Positions 55,739 through 64,000 of a stretch of 64,000 nucleotides of DNA are shown piece by piece. Each line of letters starts with the position of its first letter. Positions within the stretch are counted from its first letter, which is position 1. The position numbers and the translations under genes are program-made. Source of the stretch: JADJLQ01 sp031417835 (GTDB lineage Bacteria; Bacteroidota; Bacteroidia; Chitinophagales; Saprospiraceae); the NCBI GenBank assembly GCA_031417835.1, contig JANOWJ010000181.1, forward strand, positions 1 to 64,000, in the 5' to 3' direction. Below the pieces are notes generated by a model, which was given only the letters and a program-made list of their open reading frames with translations, made no database searches and was not told where the DNA came from.

Positions 55739-56242
55739 TTATTGAGTCAGTAAATACTGCATTTCTTCCCTTTGATTGTTGTATGCTTCTATGTTGCCAT
55801 TAAGTATAAATTTCTTGGATTTCCGTGAACCGCCTATTAATCCAATCATAATAGGTAATGGGGCGATTAATATTGATGTATAATCAAAGCTTTCCTCGCT
55901 GGAGGAGAATGCGGAAATAAGTCCAGAAAATACAATAATGCCAAGTCCAATAACGGTACCTTTTACAGCACCTTTTCCATGATTAACTTTTGAATAGACT
56001 GTGACTCTAGCTACCTGATGCGCTGGTAAAAATTGATCAATATAGATATTCTTACCTAGCACTTTAGTTTCTATTAATATGCTATCCTGTTTGAATGCTT
56101 TGACAAAAGTCCTGCCTTTGAAGGATCCACTTGTAAGTGAGATAACACCCCTGTACCGTACTTCCTGAGCAGAGCTAATATGAGAATGAATCAAAAATAG
56201 ATACATTGCGAGCGCAATACTAAGTTGGATTGTACCTTTCAT
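55739..56242 (-). CDS. Secreted glycine-zipper protein, paralog 1 of three
   Basis: A 167-residue protein with a signal peptide (MKGTIQLSIALAMYLFLIHS, ending SSAQ) and mature start EVRYRGVISLTSGSFKGRTF. The central part is KQDSILIETKVLGKNIYID, then a hydrophobic, glycine-spaced segment (HGKGAVKGTVIGLGIIVFSGLISAF), a second hydrophobic stretch, and the tail SRKSKKFILNGNIEAYNNQR. The Gly-x3-Gly spacing resembles glycine-zipper proteins. It is the last and most diverged gene of a minus-strand series; two of its TM-region glycines differ from the siblings. Function not recognised. Confidence 0.8.
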   Translation of the reverse strand: MKGTIQLSIALAMYLFLIHSHISSAQEVRYRGVISLTSGSFKGRTFVKAFKQDSILIETKVLGKNIYIDQFLPAHQVARVTVYSKVNHGKGAVKGTVIGLGIIVFSGLISAFSSSEESFDYTSILIAPLPIMIGLIGGSRKSKKFILNGNIEAYNNQREEMQYLLTQ

Positions 56243-56302
56243 GAATTTTTAATTTTGATATTTATTTATTCTGATTAGTTTTTTAGAAATAGTAATTAAT
56301 AA

Positions 56303-56833
56303 CTATTTAGTCAATAAATGCTGCATTTCTTCCCTTTGACTGTTGTATGCATCTATATTTCCATTTATTATAAATTTTTTAGATTTCCGTGAACCCCCTA
56401 CTAAGCCTACCAATGTAGGCATTGGTGTGGTCAAAACGTTAAAGAATATTAAGCCTTGAAGAGGTGTGACATAAAAATAGTCATCCTCACTGGCGGTAAC
56501 CGCAGAAATAAGTCCCAAAAAGGTACCTATTCCAAGACCAATTAACGCACCTTTAGCTGCTCCTCTTCCATGTTTAAATTTTGAATAGACTTTGATTGTA
56601 GCTACTTGATGTGCAGGTAAAAATTGATCAACATAGATATTCTTACCACGCATTTTAGTTTCAATTAGAATGCTATCTTGTTTGAATTCTTTGACAAAGG
56701 TCCTACCATTAAAGGATCCACTCGTAAGCGTAATCTCACCCCTGTACCGTACCTCTTGGGCAAAGTTAGAGAAAGGTTGAATGAGGAATAGAATTATCGA
56801 GGTCACTATTTTAAATTGAATTGTACTTTTCAT
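56303..56833 (-). CDS. Secreted glycine-zipper protein, paralog 2 of three
   Basis: A 176-residue paralog: signal peptide ending NFAQ, then EVRYRGEITLTSGSFNGRTF, KMRGKNIYVDQFLPAHQ, zipper segment HGRGAAKGALIGLGIGTFLG, and a second hydrophobic segment that includes PLQGLIFFNVLTTPMPTLVG, then GGSRKSKKFIINGNID. The second hydrophobic part is longer than in paralog 1 by about nine residues. It may sit in or across a membrane after export. Between zipper and second segment the DYFYVTPL loop differs among all three copies. The family is unknown to me. Confidence 0.8.
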   Translation of the reverse strand: MKSTIQFKIVTSIILFLIQPFSNFAQEVRYRGEITLTSGSFNGRTFVKEFKQDSILIETKMRGKNIYVDQFLPAHQVATIKVYSKFKHGRGAAKGALIGLGIGTFLGLISAVTASEDDYFYVTPLQGLIFFNVLTTPMPTLVGLVGGSRKSKKFIINGNIDAYNSQREEMQHLLTK

Positions 56834-56883
56834 AATTTTTAAATGTATAATATTAATTGATTCTTTTTAATGGTAATCCTAAG

Positions 56884-57417
56884 TTAGTATTTAGTCATTA
56901 AGTGCTGCATTTCTTCCCATTGTTTGTTGTATTCTATTAAATTTCCATTAATGATATATTTCTTGGATTTCCTTGAACCACCTACTAAGCCACCCAACGT
57001 GAACAATGGCGTAGTCAACACGTTTAAGAATATGAAACCTTTTAGAGGTGATACATATAAATAGCTTTCCTCACTGGTTGAGATTGTATTCAAAACACCT
57101 AAAAATGTGCCCATTCCAAGCCCAAGTATAGCACCTTTAATGGCTCCTCTTCCGTGTTTAAATTTTGAATAGACTTTGACTCTCGCTGCCTGATGTACAT
57201 GTATAAATCGATCAACATAGATATTTTTACCTCGCACTTTAGTTTCAATTAAGATGCTATCTTTTTTGAATTCTTTGACATAAGTCCTGCCATTGAAGGA
57301 TCCACCCGTAAGCGTGATAACCCCTCTGCACCGTACCTCTTGGGCAAAGTTAGAAAAAGGTTGAGTTAGGAATAGAATTATCGAGGTCGCTATTTTAAAT
57401 TGAATTGTATTTTTCAT
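56884..57417 (-). CDS. Secreted glycine-zipper protein, paralog 3 of three
   Basis: A 177-residue paralog with signal peptide ending NFAQ, EVRCRGVITLTGGSFNGRTY (with a Cys where the others have Tyr), KKDSILIETKVRGKNIYVD, the zipper HGRGAIKGAILGLGMGTFLG and the tail SRKSKKYIINGNLIEYNKQ. Its start overlaps the stop of the upstream gene by four bases (ATGA), so its translation depends on that gene. Paralogs 2 and 3 share more sequence with each other than with paralog 1, implying two successive duplications. Confidence 0.82.
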   Translation of the reverse strand: MKNTIQFKIATSIILFLTQPFSNFAQEVRCRGVITLTGGSFNGRTYVKEFKKDSILIETKVRGKNIYVDRFIHVHQAARVKVYSKFKHGRGAIKGAILGLGMGTFLGVLNTISTSEESYLYVSPLKGFIFLNVLTTPLFTLGGLVGGSRKSKKYIINGNLIEYNKQWEEMQHLMTKY

Positions 57418-58028
57418 AATTTGACTAACCCAATATTCAAAATAAGTTCATAACCAACAAAGGATCGGAGTTTGTTTATATTGGAAGTGACCCCAAATTC
57501 CGCCCCATAAATAGTTAAAAACGGCAATTCAATTTTGGCTCTAATATCTAAGCCGATAGCGTTATTTTTAATATATGTGGTATTATAATAATTGAAATGA
57601 TTTGAGACCCCATCTATAACTAAGTAATGTGAATTTGGTTTAAACTGAGCGATTTTATGCGAAATGAACGAAGGACCAACTTCTAATCCATATCGAACCC
57701 ATTTAAAGTGAGATGAAAATTGTCGAACTAATTTTATAGAAGTAGCTCTTAGGAGATCTTCTGTGCCGCAATTCATCGCACCAAGGTACGTGGCACATCT
57801 ATAATCTAAAGGCAACTGTTTACTTAAAGTATTATTCGCTTGATTTTTTATTTGAATTCCATAGCCTCCTTGCTTTAGCGTAGTGAGATTTAATCCAAAT
57901 ATTTTGCCTTGGATTATACGACCTCCTCCAATTCCTAAATAGAAATTAATGTGGGGAAGGCTATCATTTGTACTAAATACAGTATGAGTCACACCCAGAC
58001 AAAGTAATGTAATAAGAATTCCTTTCAT
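57414..58028 (-). CDS. Outer-membrane beta-barrel-like protein, unknown function
   Basis: A 204-residue protein with a signal peptide (MKGILITLLCLGVTHTVFS) and alternating polar/hydrophobic strands that suggest a small outer-membrane barrel: INFYLGIGGGRIIQG, YGLEVGPSFISHKIA, NAIGLDIRAKIELPFLTIYG, FVGYELILNIGLVKL. The final strand ends in a hydrophobic residue, as usual for such barrels. It overlaps the glycine-zipper gene by four bases and lies 38 bp after the serine hydrolase gene, so all are probably in one operon. I do not recognise the family. Confidence 0.72.
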   Translation of the reverse strand: MKGILITLLCLGVTHTVFSTNDSLPHINFYLGIGGGRIIQGKIFGLNLTTLKQGGYGIQIKNQANNTLSKQLPLDYRCATYLGAMNCGTEDLLRATSIKLVRQFSSHFKWVRYGLEVGPSFISHKIAQFKPNSHYLVIDGVSNHFNYYNTTYIKNNAIGLDIRAKIELPFLTIYGAEFGVTSNINKLRSFVGYELILNIGLVKL

Positions 58029-58066
58029 GTTAATACTTTTAGGCTATTATTGAATCCTATTAGAAG

Positions 58067-59257
58067 TCAATTAAATAATGCACTCGTAAGCTCATCCTGA
58101 AAATCATAAAACACTTCGCGCAGTTCACTGGCTGCATTTGTTCCATAATTCATAATAAAACAACAAGTCACATCGTAATTGGGAAAGTAAAAACAGTTGG
58201 CACTATACCCCAGGTCTCTCCCGGTATGGCCATAGCCGTACCGATCGGAAGTCAGAGGCTGATTAAAATATCTTTTCATGAGTCCAGGACCAAGGTTCAG
58301 ATCGTTGCCAGGATCTTCAGGATCTACCTCAGGAACAAATTTGGTCATTTCTGCCAAACTAGCAGCTTTCAGGACAGTTTTGTGCCGTAATACTGGATCT
58401 ATAAACTTTTGTAGATCCAGTACGGTGGAGAAAAATCCTCCATAGCCATGTCCGCTGCCTGTATTAAAGTTAGTGACATTGATCAGCGTCTGATTATTAT
58501 ACAGATCAAAATACCCTTGAGCCGTGATCGGTGGCAGCTCATCGTGGGTGTAGTAATATGTATCATTCATACCCAACGGACCCAATATTTTTGAATGCAA
58601 TAGTTCTGTGTTTGACTTTCCGGTAGCTTTGGAAATAATCATCGATAGTAGGAGTGTATTCGTGTTGGAATAAAAACAGCTGGATCCTAATTCAAACTTA
58701 GTGTCTTGATGAAAGGCAAATTCTATTAGTTCTTCAGCTTCCCATTTTTTATCTGGATTGTTTAATAAGGCCAGGTAAAATGCATTGCTGGTGATCACAT
58801 CAAATATACCTGTCGTATGATTCATCAATTGCCGAATTGTAGCACCTTTACAATTTTTAACCTTATCCAATACTTCCGCTGATATCCAAGGATCTACTAT
58901 GTCATCGAGTTTAAATACATTTTCTTCCACTAATTTGTGTACCAGCGTGCCCGTAAACATTTTGGTGATGCTGGCTACTTTAGCTACAGTGCAAGGTTGA
59001 AAATCAATGTTTTTATCGATATCCGCTTTGCCTGCCGCCCCGATCCAAGTTCCGGATTTATCGCGGATTAACATGGATATACCGGGCAGTCCCTGCTTGA
59101 TGTATTTGGTGAGAATGTTTTGGAATATAGCAGCTTTAGGATGATTGGCATTATCGGACAGAAATGTATACCGGCAGGGGCGAGTTGATTCGATATCCCC
59201 TTTTTGACAGGCGATCAATGAAAGACAGACTACGATAATCATGGTTATTTTTTTCAT
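58067..59257 (-). CDS. Serine hydrolase of the class C beta-lactamase/D,D-peptidase fold, lipoprotein
   Basis: A 396-residue enzyme. A lipoprotein signal (LSLIAC, Cys17) places it at a membrane, probably facing the periplasm. The nucleophile motif SITK is at Ser96-Lys99 and the second motif Tyr196-Ser-Asn198 (FYSNTN); a GHTG near residue 340 acts as the KTG equivalent. NHTTGIFD and MNDTYYYTHDE are also family-typical. Members include D-alanyl-D-alanine carboxypeptidases, esterases and class C beta-lactamases; a resistance role should not be assumed. It overlaps the upstream gene by four bases (ATGA) and so is translationally coupled to it. Confidence 0.9.
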   Translation of the reverse strand: MKKITMIIVVCLSLIACQKGDIESTRPCRYTFLSDNANHPKAAIFQNILTKYIKQGLPGISMLIRDKSGTWIGAAGKADIDKNIDFQPCTVAKVASITKMFTGTLVHKLVEENVFKLDDIVDPWISAEVLDKVKNCKGATIRQLMNHTTGIFDVITSNAFYLALLNNPDKKWEAEELIEFAFHQDTKFELGSSCFYSNTNTLLLSMIISKATGKSNTELLHSKILGPLGMNDTYYYTHDELPPITAQGYFDLYNNQTLINVTNFNTGSGHGYGGFFSTVLDLQKFIDPVLRHKTVLKAASLAEMTKFVPEVDPEDPGNDLNLGPGLMKRYFNQPLTSDRYGYGHTGRDLGYSANCFYFPNYDVTCCFIMNYGTNAASELREVFYDFQDELTSALFN

Positions 59258-59871
59258 GTAGTAGTAGATTTAGGTTTGAGCCTCAAATAAACTCCTATGT
59301 GAATAGAGGTGCTGGGTAGCAAGGGCACATAACTATTTACAAACGGCGTTATCATCCGGACCCTGTATTGAATAAAAGGGGTTATAAATTGGAATTGATA
59401 AAACAAGCCTGCACTCACGGATACCTGAGCATGTGGTTTGCCCAACCTACCAGTGCGTTCATAATTTCCTTCCGGCTGAAGTTTAAATTTTTCATGCAAT
59501 TCAAATGTATGCAGATAACCCAGGCCCCCAGACCAGGAAAGCCCGAAATCTCTGGATATTGGATATAGCTTATTGTATTCAGTATACAATTGAATACCAT
59601 GATGTACTAGCCGATGATAATAGTACCCTGCCTTCCACAGCAAGTAGGAGCTAGACTTTGCTTTCATTTTTATTTTACTAGATAAGCCCACATCTAGACC
59701 AGGATGTAACGGCCCGGAAAACCCATTAGGCGGTAAGGCAGTGGCATGATTAAATAGTGATAGACTCATCACGTTTTGGGCAAAGGATATCGGATACAGA
59801 ACACATGCTAACCCAAGCGTTATAAAAAAGGTGAAAAAGGTGTTCTTATGTTTGCTTTTTTTGGATTTCAT
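59254..59871 (-). CDS. Outer-membrane barrel-like protein, unknown function
   Basis: A 205-residue protein. The signal peptide (THF-like hydrophobic stretch FFTFFITLGLACVLYPISFAQ) follows a basic KSKKSKHK start. The mature part has the alternating pattern of barrel strands (WKAGYYYHRLVHHGIQLY, FGLSWSGGLGYLHTF, AQVSVSAGLFYQFQF, FIQYRVRMITPF, IHIGVYLRLKP). It starts a run of six minus-strand genes with short spacing or overlaps, ending with the three glycine-zipper paralogs. Being coupled to the hydrolase suggests a shared envelope role. I do not know the family. Confidence 0.75.
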   Translation of the reverse strand: MKSKKSKHKNTFFTFFITLGLACVLYPISFAQNVMSLSLFNHATALPPNGFSGPLHPGLDVGLSSKIKMKAKSSSYLLWKAGYYYHRLVHHGIQLYTEYNKLYPISRDFGLSWSGGLGYLHTFELHEKFKLQPEGNYERTGRLGKPHAQVSVSAGLFYQFQFITPFIQYRVRMITPFVNSYVPLLPSTSIHIGVYLRLKPKSTTT

Positions 59872-59975
59872 GATCTAAAGTTTAGTACCGTTTTTCATAC
59901 TGTGGAATTTTACAAATTTGTACATACTGATTGTGATAGTGGGCTAATTCCTGGTAAATGTTTATGTCATTCACT

Positions 59976-60509
59976 TTAATCGCATGTACTGGTCACTTTC
60001 ATATTGTCCAGTGTAATTTCTCCGTTGGCATTAATTCTTAATGTATAGGTATACAACATTTCGGTATCTGGTACATTACCCTTACCTACCAATTTAGATT
60101 TTATAGCATAGGTAGCGTGGTATGCGCCATTTTCAAAGTTTCCAGAATATTCTTTTTTCCCGATATTTATCCATTCGTATTGATTGCCGGATTTAAATGC
60201 GAACCCTGTTCCTTTACTGTTGTAGTGAGAACTAAACGAAAAATGCCCACCTGGAGTAACCTTGAAATCATTGTACATGATGTGCATTCTTCCCTGTATT
60301 AGTATGGTCTCTATACAATTATTGATTTTATAACTTATATCATAAAAGTCCTGGCTGACCGAACGAGCAGTCAAGGGTGTACCTAATTCTGTGGAGGCGT
60401 TCTCTTCGTTGGCAATAGAGGTAATAGGATTTTCTTTGGAGCAGGACATAAAAACGAATAGCATTAGGCTTGCACTCAGTTTTAAGGTTTTAATAATAGA
60501 AGTTTTCAT
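59976..60509 (-). CDS. Putative lipoprotein, unknown function
   Basis: A 177-residue protein with a lipoprotein signal (LMLFVFMSCSKEN, Cys23) and, after a Ser/Thr-rich linker, a domain with beta-strand character: DISYKINNCIETILIQG, MHIMYNDFKVTPGGHFSF, NAYHATYAIKSKLVG-like strands, MLYTYTLRINANGEI and a final KVTSTCD. Two cysteines (CIETI and STCD) could form a disulphide. It sits 104 bp upstream of the outer-membrane-protein operon and downstream of a LytTR gene on the same strand. No enzyme motif was seen. Confidence 0.78.
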   Translation of the reverse strand: MKTSIIKTLKLSASLMLFVFMSCSKENPITSIANEENASTELGTPLTARSVSQDFYDISYKINNCIETILIQGRMHIMYNDFKVTPGGHFSFSSHYNSKGTGFAFKSGNQYEWINIGKKEYSGNFENGAYHATYAIKSKLVGKGNVPDTEMLYTYTLRINANGEITLDNMKVTSTCD

Positions 60510-60723
60510 AATTTTATGTTTAATAGTTGTTTACATTTATTGCATTAAAGCTAGTCAAGGAAATACCTGATTTTTTATCTTAAGTGATGAGGGCGTAACA
60601 GCATCTGACGAACTAAATATTTTGGCTAATGAATTTTTTGTTTGATTCAGTCTTGAAAAAATGGGCTGGGGTGATTTATTATAAATGAATATGCGGAACA
60701 TGGAAGGGACTTACTAAGCGGGA

Positions 60724-61164
60724 TTACAAGGCCTGAATGGCTTGTAGCAGTTCTTGTCTGGCAACTCTAGACACTCTAAGTTTGTAGGCAGGAGAGGCAT
60801 TAGCCCTCAGCGGAGTCTTTAAGTGTAAATATCCTTCGGAATTATTAAAACTATCGATCTCTGCTGGATTGACGATATAGGAACGGCCAATTTTAATAAA
60901 ATGAAATCGACTTACTATAGACTCTTCATAAAAGCCAAGGTTTTTACCAGACAATATGGTTGAGCCATCTGTAAGATAAAAAATGACGCTGGACCCGTAA
61001 GCTTCGATATATGATACTTTTAATGCTTCTAGATACTTGGTGATGTCTCCTTCATGATTTCTGTATCGGATTGCGATACGGGACGGCTTGGTCGAAGTGC
61101 CTTCTAATAATACTTTTGATGTATGACTCTTGCCTTTGTAATTAGCGATCAAATTATTTTTCAT
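60724..61164 (-). CDS. LytTR-domain DNA-binding regulator without receiver domain
   Basis: A 146-residue protein made almost entirely of a LytTR domain: ALKVSYIEAYGSSVIFYLTDG, NLGFYEESIVSRFHFIKIGRS, YIVNPAEIDSFNNSEGYLHL, and KLRVSRVARQELLQAIQAL. These match the beta-strands that contact DNA and the LytTR hallmark F..I.RS.IVN...I. There is no response-regulator domain, so it is a stand-alone LytTR protein, a type that often controls a neighbouring membrane or envelope gene. The operon downstream on the same strand is the obvious candidate target (inference). Confidence 0.88.
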   Translation of the reverse strand: MKNNLIANYKGKSHTSKVLLEGTSTKPSRIAIRYRNHEGDITKYLEALKVSYIEAYGSSVIFYLTDGSTILSGKNLGFYEESIVSRFHFIKIGRSYIVNPAEIDSFNNSEGYLHLKTPLRANASPAYKLRVSRVARQELLQAIQAL

Positions 61165-61550
61165 ACAACATATTTTATAGAGTATAGAATGGTGATTTCG
61201 TTTAACAATGTAAAGATGGCAGCAGTCGAACCGCTTTTTTTTGACTGATTTTGACTCCTAGTTAATATTCTGTTGGTTGATTTGCAGGTCGGATGTAGTT
61301 TTTAATCTTTTTTGAACAGAATCCTCAATGAATCAGGAAGATTTGTAATTATTGTGCATAGACTCCTGTTCATTGGACTTGCGAGGCTTGTTTTTGCATG
61401 TTTTATGCAAAAAATTGTAATTTTTGTTTAATTTGTTCAAAGTTTCACGAGTTTTATGAATTTAAACTCAGAATCGAATACTCTTGACAAAGGCCGATAT
61501 TTGAATTCAAGGATACCACTGCCATACCTGTTGCCATAAATACTTCCGAT
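61165..61550. other. Divergent intergenic region
   Basis: A 386-bp gap between the minus-strand LytTR gene and the plus-strand HTH-type gene. It must contain both promoters and holds a 9-bp inverted repeat (61391-61413). No coding sequence is supported. Confidence 0.45.
61391..61413. promoter_or_regulatory. Inverted repeat, candidate operator
   Basis: TTTTTGCAT, five bases, ATGCAAAAA: perfect 9-bp arms about 140 bp before the HTH-type gene and about 230 bp before the divergent LytTR start. Its symmetry suits a dimeric regulator such as the neighbouring HTH protein. It is not followed by features of a terminator for any gene. Confidence 0.4.
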
Positions 61551-62540
61551 ATGAATGTCAATTTACCCGATTACTACACTTCATTTTTAGATGCGCTCAA
61601 ACTGAAATGTACTTCACAGAGTGCTCTGGTAAAGGAGTTGTGTACGTTACTTAATCTTCAAAACAGGGCGATATATAACCGCTTAAATGGGGATACACAG
61701 TTTACCATAAATGAAGCAATTCTGATCTGTAAAACATATAAAATAGACCTTCAGGAGATTTTGATGCCCGATGCAGACAGCATCATTTACCAAAGCACCA
61801 CTGTTGGGCGTAAAATCAATAAGCCTATTGATTATTTGAACGGTCTTTATCAATCACTTGAATGGCTGAAAACGTTGCCTAATCCTAAGATTCATAATAC
61901 ATCGCATGATTTTCCGTTATTTCTTACCTGCAAATTTCCTAGGCTTATCAAATTGAAATTGGCCATTTGGAGTTATTACACGTGGGAAATCAAGAGTTTT
62001 CGCAGTGCTACTATATTCGATCTGGAAGACAAGGAGTTTGATGGAGTTGATGAAATGTGTAAAAAGATTTCTGCGGTCTACGATCAATTTCCGTCAATAG
62101 AGTATTTACCTTCTTCTTTATTTGAAAATACGTTGTACCAAATTCGCTTTTTGTGGGAAGTTGAAGGATTTTTATACAAGGATCACTGTAAAATGCTATT
62201 GAATGATCTTGAAGCAATCCTGGCTCACATGGAGGATATTGCTATTTCAGGGACAAAAAATCCAGCTTCGGTTCTATTTTATCGCAGCGACATGCTCAAT
62301 CAAAGTCTCAATTTTTTGATAGAATGGGATTTAGGTTGTAGGGTCTATACTATGATTGACAGCCCCAATAACATTTTTACGGAATCACCTAGGATGGTGG
62401 CTCACATGAAAGATTATTTCCGAAAAATTGTACAATCTTCAGAGTCCCTGACTCAAAGCAATGCTAAAGAACGCAGAAAATATTTTAATCAGCTGCATCA
62501 AAAAGTAAAAATTTTACAGGATATGTTGAATACACCGTAA
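61551..62540 (+). CDS. HTH-type regulator-like protein
   Basis: A 329-residue protein. Residues about 1-75 resemble an XRE/BetR-like helix-turn-helix: LVKELCTLLNLQNRAIYNRLNGD, TFTINEAILICKTYKIDLQEIL-type spacing with the KIDLQEIL ending. The remaining 250 residues are predominantly helical with aromatic clusters (YLNGLYQSLEWLKTLP, WSYYTWEIKSF, LWEVEGFLYKDHCKML), resembling a ligand or protein-interaction module of Bacteroidota regulators. No enzymatic motif was seen. A palindrome upstream could be an autoregulatory site. It is followed 50 bp later by the helicase gene. Confidence 0.7.
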   Translation: MNVNLPDYYTSFLDALKLKCTSQSALVKELCTLLNLQNRAIYNRLNGDTQFTINEAILICKTYKIDLQEILMPDADSIIYQSTTVGRKINKPIDYLNGLYQSLEWLKTLPNPKIHNTSHDFPLFLTCKFPRLIKLKLAIWSYYTWEIKSFRSATIFDLEDKEFDGVDEMCKKISAVYDQFPSIEYLPSSLFENTLYQIRFLWEVEGFLYKDHCKMLLNDLEAILAHMEDIAISGTKNPASVLFYRSDMLNQSLNFLIEWDLGCRVYTMIDSPNNIFTESPRMVAHMKDYFRKIVQSSESLTQSNAKERRKYFNQLHQKVKILQDMLNTP

Positions 62541-62589
62541 TATTCAAACTTTCGCCAATCTTTTAATTTCCTGCTTATCTTACGCCTGC

Positions 62590-64000
62590 ATGCTCCTTAC
62601 CCCTGAACAACAAGCCATCATCCAATCCACCGGCAATATTAAAATCAACGCAGTAGCCGGCTCAGGAAAGACCACTACGATCATAGAATACGCCAAAGCC
62701 AGACCCAGGTCAAGTAAAATTTTATACATAGCGTTTAATAAATCTGTAAAACTTGAAGCTATAAAACGTTTTGCCGATCATGGCCTCGATCAGGTCATCG
62801 TGGAGACCGCACATTCATTGGCTTATAAACACATTGTGTTACACCATCGCTATACCGTTAAAGCTCAAGGATATAAAACCAACGAACTGGTGGATTTGCT
62901 GGGATTGCAAGCCAGTGGGGAAAAACATGCCGCGTACATTGTAGCCAATCACATTTCAAAATTTATTACTTATTTCTGCAATAGTGATAAACTTAAAGTC
63001 AGCGAGTTGAATTATCTGGATGTGGTAGCTGATCCCAAAGCAAAAATATTTGTACGAAATTATTATCCCTACATTGAAAAGCAGACCCGCATGCTGCTCG
63101 GGCGAATGGACAAAGGTGGCATCGATATCACCCATGATTTTTATTTAAAAAAATTCCAATTGTCTAATCCTGTTTTGAACTATGATTATATCCTATTTGA
63201 TGAGGGGCAAGATGCCTCTCAGGCTATGCTGGATGTATTTTTTAATCAAAAGGCAATCAAAGTCATCGTAGGTGATACGCATCAACAGATCTATGGCTGG
63301 CGCTATGCCATCAATTCTTTGGAGAAAGCAGATTTTACAACATGCCACCTTACAACAAGTTTTAGGTTTAGTCAAGATATAGCCAATCTAGCTATGGCCG
63401 TCTTAGAACGAAAAAAACAAATGGGGCCATATCAACCTGTCCCCATCGTGGGAAAAGGAACAAATAAATCGAATAAGTCAAAGGCGACATTAGCGCGGAC
63501 CAATCTGGGACTCTTGATCCGGGCGATCCAGTTCATCAGTGAAAACTCAAAAGTCAAAAAGATTTATTTTGAAGGAAATATTAATTCTTATACTTATGCA
63601 GATGAAGGCGCGTCTCTATATGATGTCCTCAATCTATACAACTACCAACACGATCGCATCAAAGATCCTTTGATCAAATCCATGAAAGACCTAGCCGATC
63701 TTGAAGACTATATCGAAAAGACCGGAGATGCACAGCTTGGTATGATGGTAGAGATTGTTAAAGAATATGAAAACGAGATCTATGACATCCTGCGGGAACT
63801 CAAGGAAAAACATGTAGCAACGGATCAGCGCGATCATGCTGAGATGATCTTCTCTACGGTACATCGATGTAAGGGGTTGGAGTACGACACGGTCCATCTC
63901 GTCAATGATTTTTTATCGGAAACCAAACTCTCATCCCTTTTGTCGAAAGATCAAAAAAAGGAGGAAGAATTGGAATCGCCGGCTGGCCCTGAAGATAGCG
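62590..64000 (+). CDS. UvrD/Rep-type DNA helicase, truncated by window end
   Basis: The frame is open from MLLTPEQQAIIQSTGNIKIN to the window end (470 codons). Superfamily 1A helicase motifs are visible in order: Q-motif-like TPEQQAII, Walker A AVAGSGKTTT (residues 21-30), Walker B ILFDEGQDAS (about 201-210, with DEGQD as motif II), motif III VIVGDTHQQIYGWR (about 230), TTSFRFSQDIA (about 255), and the HRCKGLEYDTVHL motif (about 425). It unwinds DNA with ATP hydrolysis, in repair or recombination. The protein continues beyond the window, so length and C-terminal domains are unknown. Confidence 0.9.
   Translation, partial: MLLTPEQQAIIQSTGNIKINAVAGSGKTTTIIEYAKARPRSSKILYIAFNKSVKLEAIKRFADHGLDQVIVETAHSLAYKHIVLHHRYTVKAQGYKTNELVDLLGLQASGEKHAAYIVANHISKFITYFCNSDKLKVSELNYLDVVADPKAKIFVRNYYPYIEKQTRMLLGRMDKGGIDITHDFYLKKFQLSNPVLNYDYILFDEGQDASQAMLDVFFNQKAIKVIVGDTHQQIYGWRYAINSLEKADFTTCHLTTSFRFSQDIANLAMAVLERKKQMGPYQPVPIVGKGTNKSNKSKATLARTNLGLLIRAIQFISENSKVKKIYFEGNINSYTYADEGASLYDVLNLYNYQHDRIKDPLIKSMKDLADLEDYIEKTGDAQLGMMVEIVKEYENEIYDILRELKEKHVATDQRDHAEMIFSTVHRCKGLEYDTVHLVNDFLSETKLSSLLSKDQKKEEELESPAGPEDS

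Noticed and set aside
58067..59257. Antibiotic-resistance beta-lactamase
   Set aside because: The SITK, YSN and HTG motifs fit the broad serine hydrolase family equally well; nothing in the sequence favours a resistance enzyme.

Overview
The window looks like a chromosomal segment of a Bacteroidota bacterium, most likely the Saprospiraceae/Chitinophagia side of the phylum. Evidence: several secreted proteins end in a type IX secretion (T9SS) sorting domain with PNP motifs; there are many 790-815-residue FtsX/MacB-type permeases ending in NPxKSLRTE; fibre-like proteins start with the PKGMNYQAVARN domain; and the DNA is AT-rich with little sign of Shine-Dalgarno sequences. The phylum is fairly certain and the family is inference.

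Layout. (1) 0.2-12.0 kb: one MacB/LolD-type ABC ATPase followed by four co-oriented FtsX-type permeases, a small membrane protein on the other strand, and a frameshifted permease tail. (2) 12.4-32.1 kb: a cell-surface block with a 1693-residue glycine-rich/cysteine-rich T9SS protein, a short T9SS protein, three tandem about 940-residue fibre-like paralogs, and a 1735-residue fibronectin/Ig-like/PKD-like T9SS protein. (3) 32.2-53.5 kb: an orphan antitoxin remnant, six more intact permeases, a minus-strand PVC-type dehydrogenase/cytochrome c lipoprotein, a Tat-type sugar phosphate isomerase/epimerase, and several gene relics around 43.5-46.1 kb. (4) 54.0-55.5 kb: a Tat-type enolase-superfamily protein. 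(5) 55.7-61.2 kb, minus strand: three tandem glycine-zipper secreted paralogs, two outer-membrane-like proteins, a class C-like serine hydrolase, a lipoprotein and a LytTR regulator. (6) 61.5 kb to the end: an HTH-like regulator and a UvrD-type helicase cut by the window edge.

How it fits together. Ten intact permeases, at least three permease relics and one visible ATPase suggest a birth-and-death array of paralogous exporter or mechanotransmission subunits served by one ATPase. The intervening surface block and the signal-peptide-rich minus-strand operon are envelope functions too, so most of the window concerns the cell envelope.

The most unusual DNA-level signal is a set of short-unit repeats (TCAGA in one arm, TCTGA in the other) placed next to permease-system genes. 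Two of them begin with the same 16-mer 0-2 nt after a TAG stop codon. A second element, after the enolase-superfamily gene, has the same forward-arm/inverted-arm design but a different unit (GACGAAT/ATTCGTC). No rRNA, tRNA, CRISPR array or intact transposase was seen.
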